This document shows, in pieces, positions 56,083 to 64,000 of a stretch of 64,000 bases of DNA. Position 1 is the first letter of the stretch. The number at the start of each line of letters is the position of its first letter. Source of the DNA: an uncultured Prevotellaceae bacterium (GTDB taxonomy: Bacteria > Bacteroidota > Bacteroidia > Bacteroidales > Bacteroidaceae); contig CACZVX010000004.1 of the NCBI GenBank assembly GCA_902784755.1, forward strand, positions 1 through 64,000, in the 5' to 3' direction. Under the pieces are notes generated by a model, which was given only the letters and a program-made list of their open reading frames with translations, was not told the DNA's origin and did no database searches. Both the position numbers and the translations under genes were made by a program.

Positions 56083-56608
56083 CCTCAAAAAGATTCGTGC
56101 TATCGTCTTTGATGTTGATGGGGTACTCTCAGCAGAAACAATTCCGTTGCCTGCCATAAATCCCATGGATAGTGATGACGGTCAGCCCATGCGTACTGTA
56201 AATATAAAAGACGGGTATGCTATTCAATTGGCATTAAAACTTGGTTTGCATCTTGCCATTATCACCGGTGGAACCACGCAAAGTGTTCGTCTTCGCTACG
56301 AGCGGTTGGGAATGAAAGACATCTATATGGGAGCAGTTGTAAAAATTAAAACCTATGAAGATTTTAAGGAGAAATACAACTTAAAAGACGATGAAGTTAT
56401 CTATATGGGTGATGACATTCCTGATTTGCAGATTATGCAGATTGTGGGATGTCCTTGCTGCCCAGCAGATGCTTGTCAGGAAGTGAAGGATATGAGTGTC
56501 TATATTAGTCACAAGAATGGTGGCTATGGTTGTGTCCGCGACGTGATTGAACAAGTCTTGAAGGCTCAGGGTCTATGGATGGCCGATGCTAGAGCTTTTG
56601 GTTGGTGA
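56069..56608 (+). CDS. KdsC-like HAD phosphatase
   Basis: A 179-residue HAD hydrolase of the 3-deoxy-D-manno-octulosonate 8-phosphate phosphatase type. It has the nucleophile motif [39 protein letters not shown], and the metal-binding [18 protein letters not shown]. KdsC-type enzymes act in lipopolysaccharide core synthesis. The assignment within the family is likely but not certain. Its ATG lies 14 bp inside the DUF2520 gene, and maf follows 15 bp downstream. Confidence 0.85.
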   Translation: MINYDLKKIRAIVFDVDGVLSAETIPLPAINPMDSDDGQPMRTVNIKDGYAIQLALKLGLHLAIITGGTTQSVRLRYERLGMKDIYMGAVVKIKTYEDFKEKYNLKDDEVIYMGDDIPDLQIMQIVGCPCCPADACQEVKDMSVYISHKNGGYGCVRDVIEQVLKAQGLWMADARAFGW

Positions 56609-56623
56609 TTTTAAATGTAATAA

Positions 56624-57193
56624 ATGAGAAACTATAAAATTATATTAGCCTCAAACAGTCCTCGGCGTAAGGAATTGTTAGCTGGTCTTGACATTGATTT
56701 TGAAGTAAAGGTACTTCCTGGTATTGATGAAAAGTATCCTTCTGATCTTCCTGTTAAAGAAATTCCACAATTCATTGCAAAAGAAAAAGCAGCTGCCTAT
56801 TCAGATATTCTTGATGATGATACATTAGTCATTACAGCTGATACTGTTGTGGTACTCGAACAGCATATTTTAGGCAAGCCATGCGATGATAATGAAGCCC
56901 GTCAAATGCTTCATGAGTTAAGTGGACATACACATCAGGTAATTACGGGTGTTTGTCTGACTACACTTCAAAAACAATGTTGTTTTGCTGTTACCACAGA
57001 TGTAACTTTTAAGCATTTTACGGATGATGAAATAAACTATTATGTGGAGAAATACCATCCGTTGGACAAAGCTGGGGCTTATGGCATTCAAGAATGGATA
57101 GGTCATATAGGGGTTACAGCCCTACATGGCAGCTATTTCAATGTAATGGGACTTCCTGTGCAACGAATTTATTCTGAAATGCAGAAAATGTAA
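56624..57193 (+). CDS. maf: Maf-like nucleoside triphosphate pyrophosphatase
   Basis: A 189-residue Maf-family pyrophosphatase that hydrolyses dTTP, UTP or modified nucleotides. It has the signature ILASNSPRRKELLAGL, the segment VITADTVVVLEQHILGKP, and the catalytic DKAGAYGIQEWIG. It is the last gene of the nitroreductase-DUF2520-HAD-maf run and is followed directly by a strong palindromic terminator. Confidence 0.93.
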   Translation: MRNYKIILASNSPRRKELLAGLDIDFEVKVLPGIDEKYPSDLPVKEIPQFIAKEKAAAYSDILDDDTLVITADTVVVLEQHILGKPCDDNEARQMLHELSGHTHQVITGVCLTTLQKQCCFAVTTDVTFKHFTDDEINYYVEKYHPLDKAGAYGIQEWIGHIGVTALHGSYFNVMGLPVQRIYSEMQKM

Positions 57194-57219
57194 AAGAGTG
57201 AGGGACGTCCCTCACTCTT
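57194..57219. terminator. bidirectional terminator between maf and fbp
   Basis: A perfect 26-bp palindrome (13-bp arms AAGAGTGAGGGAC and its complement) starts at the base after the maf stop and ends 2 bp before the fbp stop. It can serve both convergent genes. Confidence 0.85.
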
Positions 57220-57220
57220 C

Positions 57221-59209
57221 TTATCGTTTCTCCTTTATAAATCCATGTCGATAGGCGTAAAGCAATTCCTTAAGATCTGCTATCTGATGTTTTAAATCTT
57301 CTCCCTTATCAGTATCAGCCACGAGCATTCGGTGGGCGCTCATTTCAACGATTTGAGTTGTGCTCTTGATGTCAGTTCCTTTCTTAACTGCATCTTCTTC
57401 ACTGGTGAAAGGCTCATGTTGAACAAGCTGGAAACCACGACTGTGATAAACTAGGGTGTAACCAGCAATGCCAGTCTCGGCATGATAAGCCTGTGAGAAA
57501 CCACCGTCAATAACCATTAGTTTTCCGTTTGCCTTGATTGGATTTTCTCCACTTGAAGCATGAACGGGAACGTGGCCGTTGATAATATGTCGGTCTTTGC
57601 CCTCAACGCCGAAAGCATCTAAAATTCCGTCAACAATCCGCTCATCGTCTCGTAACTTGAAGTAATTTCCTTTTTCTTCCTTGTACATCGTTTTGTCGGT
57701 TAGAAAATATCGTTCAAAAGTCGCCATTTTGGATTTGTCAAAAAGAATACTTTCGGGTCCGCACCATAGGTAGAGGAAATAGTCCCTTGCATAAAGACTC
57801 TCTTCTGGGTCACTGTCACCTTGGAAAGCCGAACGAATCATCAAACCTGTTTGATGCATTAATTCATGACCACTATACCAACGGTCTTTGTAAAGATTGA
57901 CTTTGCGTAATGTTCCGTCATCATTCAGTGGTACTGATGCATGAAAAAGAAGGTTGTGATTAACAATAGAATACATGCAGCCATGAGAAAGCAACATACG
58001 GATATGTTTATGCAGTTTCTCACTCATCATGAATGAATGATGCAGACGGTCCATCAATTCTTCTTCTTCAGTTGTCAGTTTATTTGGGTCTTCAGGGTCA
58101 ATGGTCGGAAAGCAACATGTTTTCATTTCGTAATCTTTTCCATCAACCACATAGACCTTACGCTCATAGTCAATGTTTTCAAGTACACAACGGTTAAGCA
58201 TTTGCCACTCAGGGTGTTTCTTAAAAATCTGAGCTTCTACCTTGAACTGCAAAACGGCAATAGCTTTGTGCATTTGGGCGGTAAGTCGAGAACTCTTTGC
58301 ATCCATTTCTTCTGCGCCGCCACTAGTCTTCGGAATGAAGACTGTACAGGGATCATCTTTATAGGTCTCCATGGCAAAAGTTGCCAGAGGTATCAGGTTA
58401 ATACCATAGCCTTCTTCAATAGTTGCCATATTGGCATATCGAAGCGATAGGCGAATAACATTACAGATACAAGCATCATTTCCAGCTGCAGCACCCATCC
58501 ATAGTATATCATGATTACCCCATTGGATATCCCAGTCCTTGAAACCTTTCAGCATATCAAGAATAAGGTGTGCACCTGGGCCTCTGTCGAAGATATCGCC
58601 AAGGATATGAAGCTTGTCAATAGCAAGTCTTTGAATCACATGGCAGATGGCAATAATAAAGTCATCAGCGCGTCCAGTATCGATTATGGTTTCGATGATT
58701 CCTTCAACGTATGCAGCTTTGTCCTGATCATCAGTACGTTCGTGAAGTAATTCTTGAATTATATAAGAGAAATCGGGAGGTAATGCTTTTCGGACTTTTG
58801 AACGCGTATATTTACTTGACACATCACGGCAAACGCGGACTAGTCGGTAAATCATAATATAATACCATTCATTAATATCCGACTCCTGCGCTTTTACTAA
58901 TTCAAGTTTTTGCTCCGGATAATAGATAAGTGTACATATGTCACGCTTAATCACATCACGTATTTCATTACCAAAGATTTCATTTACTTTACGTTTAATA
59001 TTACCTGAAGCATTCTTAAGTACGTGCTGGAAAGCAGAGAACTCCCCGTGAAGGTCTGCCAGAAAGTGCTCTGTTCCTTTAGGCAGGTTCAATATAGCTT
59101 GGAGGTTAATAATCTCCGTACTAGCTTCAGCTACATTTGGAAAGGTATGTGAAAGAAGTGTAAGATATCTCAGATCTTTCTCAATGTCATAATGTTTGTT
59201 GTTACTCAT
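57221..59209 (-). CDS. fbp: class III fructose-1,6-bisphosphatase
   Basis: A 662-residue class III (Firmicutes-type) fructose-1,6-bisphosphatase, a gluconeogenic enzyme unrelated to the common class I type. It has the calcineurin-like metal motifs FLADLHGEFSAF, LGDIFDRGPGAHLI, GNHDILWMGAAAGN and NGHVPVHASSGENP. The length is normal for the class. It follows the glycosyltransferase-like gene by 26 bp and ends at the palindromic terminator, so it appears to be the tail of the lysC-lysA unit. Confidence 0.95.
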   Translation of the reverse strand: MSNNKHYDIEKDLRYLTLLSHTFPNVAEASTEIINLQAILNLPKGTEHFLADLHGEFSAFQHVLKNASGNIKRKVNEIFGNEIRDVIKRDICTLIYYPEQKLELVKAQESDINEWYYIMIYRLVRVCRDVSSKYTRSKVRKALPPDFSYIIQELLHERTDDQDKAAYVEGIIETIIDTGRADDFIIAICHVIQRLAIDKLHILGDIFDRGPGAHLILDMLKGFKDWDIQWGNHDILWMGAAAGNDACICNVIRLSLRYANMATIEEGYGINLIPLATFAMETYKDDPCTVFIPKTSGGAEEMDAKSSRLTAQMHKAIAVLQFKVEAQIFKKHPEWQMLNRCVLENIDYERKVYVVDGKDYEMKTCCFPTIDPEDPNKLTTEEEELMDRLHHSFMMSEKLHKHIRMLLSHGCMYSIVNHNLLFHASVPLNDDGTLRKVNLYKDRWYSGHELMHQTGLMIRSAFQGDSDPEESLYARDYFLYLWCGPESILFDKSKMATFERYFLTDKTMYKEEKGNYFKLRDDERIVDGILDAFGVEGKDRHIINGHVPVHASSGENPIKANGKLMVIDGGFSQAYHAETGIAGYTLVYHSRGFQLVQHEPFTSEEDAVKKGTDIKSTTQIVEMSAHRMLVADTDKGEDLKHQIADLKELLYAYRHGFIKEKR

Positions 59210-59235
59210 AGTCGATCGTTTGCTATTTTAAGTTA

Positions 59236-60336
59236 TTATTGAATATTCGCTTTGTTTAATATTTTCTTAATTTTCCATGTGCCACGGTCATTAACCAAAT
59301 CCATGGGTATAAAACCCTCTTCTAACCCTAAGGTTTCATGGATAATCTGTAACAGACGTGCAGCTTTTTTTCGTTCTTTCAGCAATTCAAGTATTTGGGT
59401 AATCTTTTTCTCGTTATAGTCATTGAAACGAATGGCGTTATAGAGATCCGCAACATGCCGACGTGAAAGCGTTCCTTTCTGTAACTCATGAATGAAGTTG
59501 AGTATAACCTTGCAGACAAAAATATCAGTTGTGTCAGCATGCTTCTCATCTGAATATTCTTTCAAGAGGTGAGGTTTCAGTAAAGCCTTATCTGTCAGAA
59601 GCGGCAGGTTGTTTTTCTTGCCTCGCATCGGAAATCGCTCAATACCAGTAATGGCCTGAGGGGCTATCTGGAGTAGTGAGGCACCTTGTCGTATTTCCTG
59701 CAAAATGCCTTCTTCCTCAGCGTGAAGAAGAATTTTGCGCCAAGAATCGGGTGAAAGCAGGCGTACGCGTTCTGCTTCTTCCAGCATAACTCGCTGACTG
59801 TCATGATCCTGGGAAAGACCAAGGCGAAGTAGCGTACTCTCTGCTAGCTTGTCGTCTTCAGACATCACCATGAAACTATGACTATCCAGTACTTTCTGAT
59901 AAAGTGCCATATAGAGTGCGTTCATATCTTCTTTGGTGTAATTGTTACATGTTTGGAAGTCTGGAATAAGAACCACTCGGTCGTTCCACGATTCCTCATA
60001 ATGAGCAGAGGGGTAGAGCCCTATGGAAAGTAAATGTTGCTGTTCCTGTTCTGTAACAGCCACGATGGCATGTGCATTCTTAATCATCCATCTTTGGAAA
60101 ATCAGCAACTTAGGCAGTTTACAAAGCCAATATCTATATAATACGTGCCATGGCATCAGCTGTTTCTCCGGTGAAATCACTACCGGTTTTAAATGACTTC
60201 GACACCACAACATCACCCTCCATGCTTTCCAACTCCAACAACCGTGAATATGTATCAGGTCAGGAGTTTCTGCTTGTGCCTTCTGTTTGAATGTTTTGAA
60301 GGACTGGCTAGTGTTGTTATAGTGTAGTATATTCAT
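59236..60336 (-). CDS. glycosyltransferase-like protein, incomplete GT4-type fold
   Basis: A 366-residue protein. The first 130 residues resemble the N-terminal domain of GT4 enzymes: TPDLIHIHGCWSWKAWRV, NAHAIVAVTEQEQQHL and DRVVLIPD. The usual C-terminal GT4 domain with the E-x7-E nucleotide-sugar motif is absent. In its place is a helical region (KILLHAEEEGILQEIRQGASL, ADLYNAIRFNDYNEKKITQIL) of no family I recognise. It overlaps the GT2 gene by 4 bp. It may act with that enzyme on surface glycans or be a diverged or non-catalytic partner. Confidence 0.6.
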   Translation of the reverse strand: MNILHYNNTSQSFKTFKQKAQAETPDLIHIHGCWSWKAWRVMLWCRSHLKPVVISPEKQLMPWHVLYRYWLCKLPKLLIFQRWMIKNAHAIVAVTEQEQQHLLSIGLYPSAHYEESWNDRVVLIPDFQTCNNYTKEDMNALYMALYQKVLDSHSFMVMSEDDKLAESTLLRLGLSQDHDSQRVMLEEAERVRLLSPDSWRKILLHAEEEGILQEIRQGASLLQIAPQAITGIERFPMRGKKNNLPLLTDKALLKPHLLKEYSDEKHADTTDIFVCKVILNFIHELQKGTLSRRHVADLYNAIRFNDYNEKKITQILELLKERKKAARLLQIIHETLGLEEGFIPMDLVNDRGTWKIKKILNKANIQ

Positions 60337-61382
60337 AATTTATGACTAGTGAAGTCGTATTTGTCCGCTTTAAGATACTTGTATCGATAATAGAGAGCCC
60401 GCCAAGCACGGCTGAGATCCATTCCTACTATTTTGTATGAACTGATAGTTGGTTCATAGGGTTCAAGAACTTTTTTCCCAATAGTGGTATGAGCCACCAG
60501 AGTTATCAGCAATAATGAAACGTCAACTGCAAGGAAAATCCACTGTTGCAGGATTGCTGTTACTACAATTGCGGCAATCAGCACGAAATACCACAAATGT
60601 TTCAATGTCTGGATGAGATTATAGGGCAATCGATGCAAAAAGGAACGCTTAAGATGCTTACGCGTACACATATAATAAATGTGATGGTATAACCATTTTC
60701 TCTCGGTGGGAGCATCTTCTATCAATCTAGACTCAGGCGATAATTCAGTAGCCGTGTTGCCTTTGGTGGCATATTTGTTCACCAGAAAGTCGTATTCACC
60801 TCTAACGAACTGTGTGTTACCGTCAAATCCACGTCCGTTCAGGAACATATCTTTACGGAAAAGCAAATTGTGGCTTTCTGCACGATAGGCAGTTTTTTTC
60901 GCTTCTTTGAGTAGAGAATGTTGCATCATGGCTCTTTCATAACGCTTGTAATCAGAAACTTCATTACAATAATTGCTATAACCCATCACCATGTCCACTC
61001 CCGTTTTACAATGGCTGGCCATCTGCCGCAGCCACTTGCTACTGGAGGGGATACATTCTGGTTCGATGAGCATAATCCAGTCAAAGTTAGCAGCTTTCAC
61101 ACCTAGTGTAACTGCAAGTTTCTTCCTGCTCATATAACGTGATGAATCAGGCACAAAGGTCGTGTATAGGTTTGGATATTTACGTACCCACCTTTCCAGA
61201 AGATTATCAGTAGCATCCTCTCCCTTGCTAGTCACCACGATTACTTCAAAACCATCAGGATAGTCCTGCTCCATTATTATGGGCACATGCTGCTCTAGCT
61301 CACGTTCGTTGTCGTGAGCGGCCATCACTATCGAGATGGAAGGAAGCGATGGGGATGTTTCTTCTTTGTTATCTTCTATCAT
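60333..61382 (-). CDS. family 2 glycosyltransferase, membrane-bound
   Basis: A 349-residue GT2 with an N-terminal GT-A domain (SIVMAAHDNERELEQHVPII, FEVIVVTSKGEDATDNLLERW). The metal-site region reads MLIEPECIPSSSKW rather than a classic DxD, and GRGFDGNTQFVRGEYDF follows. Two helices (LWYFVLIAAIVVTAIL, IFLAVDVSLLLITLVAHTTIG) lie near residues 255-300, so it is anchored to the inner membrane. It probably adds a sugar to a surface polysaccharide. It overlaps lysA upstream and the GT-like gene downstream by 4 bp each. Confidence 0.85.
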   Translation of the reverse strand: MIEDNKEETSPSLPSISIVMAAHDNERELEQHVPIIMEQDYPDGFEVIVVTSKGEDATDNLLERWVRKYPNLYTTFVPDSSRYMSRKKLAVTLGVKAANFDWIMLIEPECIPSSSKWLRQMASHCKTGVDMVMGYSNYCNEVSDYKRYERAMMQHSLLKEAKKTAYRAESHNLLFRKDMFLNGRGFDGNTQFVRGEYDFLVNKYATKGNTATELSPESRLIEDAPTERKWLYHHIYYMCTRKHLKRSFLHRLPYNLIQTLKHLWYFVLIAAIVVTAILQQWIFLAVDVSLLLITLVAHTTIGKKVLEPYEPTISSYKIVGMDLSRAWRALYYRYKYLKADKYDFTSHKL

Positions 61383-62539
61383 TTAAAATCTTCTGATATA
61401 TAACCTTTTGGCAATTGACGGCAGTTATACTGAGAGGCCATGATTTCACCGTAGGCTCCGGCAGAACGAATCGCCATGAGGTCACCACGATGAGCTTTGT
61501 TGAGGTCCATGGCTTTTACAAACACGTCACTCGATTCGCAGATAGGACCAACGACATCGTAGGTTTCCTTTGGCTCATCGGATGTGATGTTCTCTATTTT
61601 ATGATAAGCTTGGTAGAGTGCGGGACGAATGAGATCAGTCATACCAGCATCTACAATGGCAAACTGTTTGAAATCGCCTTGTTTAACATAAAGGGTCTTA
61701 GTAATCAAACTCCCCATCTGAGCTACTACAGCACGTCCAAGTTCAAAGTGACAAGTCTGGCCAGGGCGGAGTTTCAGAAATTTGGCATAGGTTTCAAAAT
61801 ATGCCTTGAAATCAGGAATTGGTATACGGTTAGGATGTTGATAGTCAATCCCCAAACCACCTCCAACATTAATACTTTCCACTTTTATATGATGGCGTTC
61901 CAGTTGATTCTGTAATTCATTAATACGATTGCAGAGTGCCTGGAAATCACCCATCTCAAGAATTTGCGAGCCGATATGGAAGTGCAACCCAATAAACTTC
62001 ACATTCTTAAGCTGGTCTGCATGTTCGATAACGTGTTCCATATCACGCATGGAAATGCCAAATTTGTTTTCAGCCAACCCTGTAGTGATGTTTGCATGTG
62101 TATGCGCACCGACATTCGGATTGATTCGGAAAGCTACACGCGCCATCGTATTGCTTTTTTCAGCAAGTTCGTTGATAACATCAAGTTCGGGTATGCTCTC
62201 TACATTAAATGCAGCTATACCCAAGTCAAGACCTAGCTGGATTTCCCAGTCACTCTTGCCTACACCTGCATAAACTATCTTGTCTGAAGGGAAGCCTGCC
62301 ATTACGGCAGCATGGATCTCTCCACCACTCACACAATCAGCTCCTAATCCGCTTTGTGCGATGATGCCGAGTATCTTCGGATTTGCATTAGCTTTAATAG
62401 CATAATGTACACAAAAACCATTATGTTTTCCAGCCTCAGAATTGATTATTCGGAGGGTTTCACGCAATAAGACTGTGTCATAATAGTAGAAGGGTGTTTC
62501 CTTCTTTGCGAATTTCTCTATGGGGAAATTACCTTTCAT
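61379..62539 (-). CDS. lysA: diaminopimelate decarboxylase
   Basis: A 386-residue PLP enzyme that makes lysine from meso-diaminopimelate. It has the PLP lysine K49 in VHYAIKANANPKIL, GLGADCVSGGEIHAA, HFHIGSQILEM, the glycine-rich SINVGGGLGIDY and the substrate motif CESSDVF. The length is close to the family norm. It follows lysC by 41 bp and overlaps the GT2 gene by 4 bp (ATGA). Confidence 0.96.
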   Translation of the reverse strand: MKGNFPIEKFAKKETPFYYYDTVLLRETLRIINSEAGKHNGFCVHYAIKANANPKILGIIAQSGLGADCVSGGEIHAAVMAGFPSDKIVYAGVGKSDWEIQLGLDLGIAAFNVESIPELDVINELAEKSNTMARVAFRINPNVGAHTHANITTGLAENKFGISMRDMEHVIEHADQLKNVKFIGLHFHIGSQILEMGDFQALCNRINELQNQLERHHIKVESINVGGGLGIDYQHPNRIPIPDFKAYFETYAKFLKLRPGQTCHFELGRAVVAQMGSLITKTLYVKQGDFKQFAIVDAGMTDLIRPALYQAYHKIENITSDEPKETYDVVGPICESSDVFVKAMDLNKAHRGDLMAIRSAGAYGEIMASQYNCRQLPKGYISEDFK

Positions 62540-62580
62540 GTGTTTGATGTTGTAGATGCAGCTTCTGCATGCTTCATTTA

Positions 62581-63897
62581 TTAATTAAATAAGGTGTCAC
62601 TAAGACTCTGAAGAGCTCGCTTTTTGTCAGCCTCACGGATTAGGAACGAGATGTTATAATTGCTTCCGCCATAGCTGATCATTCGTACGGGAATATTCTT
62701 CATTGCATCAGTAGCTAGTGTCTCAAAGCCTACATTGCTCCAGTCGAGATCACCCACCACACAGATAATGCACATATCAGAATCTACGGTTACTGTACCA
62801 TATTTTTTAAGCTCATCAACAATATCATTCAAATGAGCATCATTGTCAATACTCATGGACACGCCTACCTCAGAGGTTGCTACCATGTCAATAGCAGTTT
62901 GGTAGCTCTCAAAAATTTCAAATACCTTGCGGAGAAAACCGGTGGCGAGTAACATTCGGGAAGATTTTATTTTAATGGCAGTAATGTTATCTTTTGCAGC
63001 TACAGCCTTGATCCTTCCCTTCACGGTCACGTTATCGATAATGGTGCCAGGAGCATCAGGATCCATAGTGTTCTTCAGACGTACAGGAATACCTGCGAAT
63101 TTAGCAGGCTGAATACAGGTAGGATGTAGAATCTTTGCACCGAAATATGCCAGCTCAGCTGCTTCCTCAAAATGAAGCTGCCGAACAGCTTCTGTTTTGT
63201 CCACCACACGTGGGTCATTGTTATGCATACCGTCAATATCAGTCCAAATCTGGATTTCCTCAGCATTGAGGGCCGTACCTATAAGTGAAGCAGTGTAATC
63301 GCTACCTCCACGCTGGAGATTGTCAATTTCTCCATACGCATTGCGGCAAATAAAACCCTGAGTGATATAAATCTGATAACCTTCATTCTCTTCCATCACT
63401 TTAGTTAGCTTTTCCTTGATGTAGTTAGGATCAGGCTCGGCATTTTTATCTGTACGCATGAAATCGAGTGCAGAAAGCAAAACAGCATTGATACCATTTT
63501 CCTGCAGATAGTTCACTACCATATTGGTAGACATAATCTCACCCTGTGCCACGATATTCTTTTCCTCAAACGAAGTAAAAAGTTCTTTCGTAAAGGAACG
63601 GAGATATTGGAACTCACCTAAAATAAACTCACGCGTTTTCTGTTTATATTCATCAGTAGCGTAAAGTTCCTCCACATGATTGAGATATTTTTCTTCCAAA
63701 CGGTTAATCACCTCATTGGCACCTTCTGGATTCTTTCGATAGAGATAGTCGGAAATTTCTACCAAGCTATTAGTGGTGCCGCTCATAGCTGAGAGCACTA
63801 CAAAAGTGGGTTCTCCACTCTTTGTAACCAGTTGGCAAACACTTTTCATCCGTTCTGGAGTACCGACACTAGTGCCGCCGAATTTCATTACTTTCAT
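62581..63897 (-). CDS. lysC: aspartate kinase
   Basis: A 438-residue monofunctional aspartokinase, first step of lysine, threonine and methionine synthesis. It opens MKVMKFGGTSVGTPERM and has the aspartate-binding region LQRGGSDYTASLIG and TDIDGMHNNDPRVV. Two ACT domains at the C-terminus (ITAIKIKSSRMLLATGFL, ICVVGDLDWSNVGFETLAT) imply feedback control by amino acids. It heads the minus-strand unit lysC-lysA-GT2-GT-like-fbp. No clear TAnnTTTG box is present in the 50 bp before its start. Confidence 0.96.
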   Translation of the reverse strand: MKVMKFGGTSVGTPERMKSVCQLVTKSGEPTFVVLSAMSGTTNSLVEISDYLYRKNPEGANEVINRLEEKYLNHVEELYATDEYKQKTREFILGEFQYLRSFTKELFTSFEEKNIVAQGEIMSTNMVVNYLQENGINAVLLSALDFMRTDKNAEPDPNYIKEKLTKVMEENEGYQIYITQGFICRNAYGEIDNLQRGGSDYTASLIGTALNAEEIQIWTDIDGMHNNDPRVVDKTEAVRQLHFEEAAELAYFGAKILHPTCIQPAKFAGIPVRLKNTMDPDAPGTIIDNVTVKGRIKAVAAKDNITAIKIKSSRMLLATGFLRKVFEIFESYQTAIDMVATSEVGVSMSIDNDAHLNDIVDELKKYGTVTVDSDMCIICVVGDLDWSNVGFETLATDAMKNIPVRMISYGGSNYNISFLIREADKKRALQSLSDTLFN

Positions 63898-63948
63898 AAT
63901 TCTAATATTTTAGTTTTAATATATATTATCAAATACGACTCTTTTATC

Positions 63949-64000
63949 TTAACTTTCTTCACTATCTTCGGTAAGGTCGAGTTTGTTATAGTTGATTGTG
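63949..64000 (-). CDS. C-terminal end of a gene running off the window
   Basis: On the minus strand a frame enters at 64000 and reads TINYNKLDLTEDSEES before a TAA at 63951-63949. The acidic tail and its position 51 bp upstream of lysC suggest the end of an upstream gene in the same direction. It is too short to identify. Confidence 0.4.
   Translation of the reverse strand, partial: TINYNKLDLTEDSEES

Overview
The window looks like a chromosome segment of a Bacteroidales bacterium, most probably Prevotella or a close relative. Supporting signs are promoter elements of the TAnnTTTG type (with TTTG 19-21 bp upstream where visible), a NUDIX-type AraR regulator beside an SSS arabinose symporter, MutA/MutB mutase next to an OadG protein carrying a lamin-tail domain, DUF4494, DUF4421 and DUF1460 proteins, and a TonB-dependent receptor with a carboxypeptidase-like N-terminal domain. 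There are no tRNA or rRNA genes, insertion sequences, phage genes, CRISPR arrays or recognisable defence islands. Most of the segment is core metabolism and translation.

Layout. 1-7 kb: propionate/succinate metabolism, with a disrupted OadG-type decarboxylase subunit, an AspT/SucE-family exporter, and methylmalonyl-CoA mutase mutA-mutB on the other strand. 7-19 kb: a long minus-strand arabinose operon, read galM lipoprotein, SSS symporter, araR, araD, araA, araB, GH51 arabinofuranosidase, transketolase, rpiB. It takes arabinose from oligosaccharide release through uptake to the pentose phosphate pathway. 19-21.6 kb: galM-galK. 21.6-24.8 kb: grpE-dnaJ-folC. 24.8-29.3 kb: an ABC-F ATPase and a TonB receptor separated by a repeat-rich spacer. 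29.4-38.7 kb: pheT, yebC, a small lipoprotein, lepA, a Crp/Fnr regulator, fabD, a GH13 enzyme and an AlaX-like protein. 38.7-42.9 kb: aat facing away from clpS-clpA (the N-degron pathway), then rluA. 42.9-46.5 kb: a tiny membrane protein, an HD hydrolase, a menA fusion, DUF4494 and yggS. 46.6-51.7 kb: an isolated hisB, then a tightly overlapping four-gene unit (membrane protein, Gfo/Idh/MocA oxidoreductase, DUF4421, DUF1460). 51.8-57.2 kb: rpsA, a GNAT-like protein, a nitroreductase, a DUF2520 protein, a KdsC-like phosphatase and maf. 57.2-63.9 kb: a minus-strand unit lysC-lysA-GT2-GT-like-fbp.

The least explained signals are non-coding. A 22-bp-period repeat occurs in two convergent intergenic spacers 39 kb apart, with units that are mutually complementary. 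A spacer near 26.7 kb has inverted arrays of 8-bp repeats around a perfect 38-bp A/T palindrome. Among proteins, the notable items are a MenA prenyltransferase fused to a signal-peptidase-like junction and an extracytoplasmic-type domain, an ABC-F protein with one consensus and one degenerate ATP site, and the broken OadG gene. I did not find a convincing new multi-gene system. Functional calls come from motif recognition and gene context only; no database search was possible.
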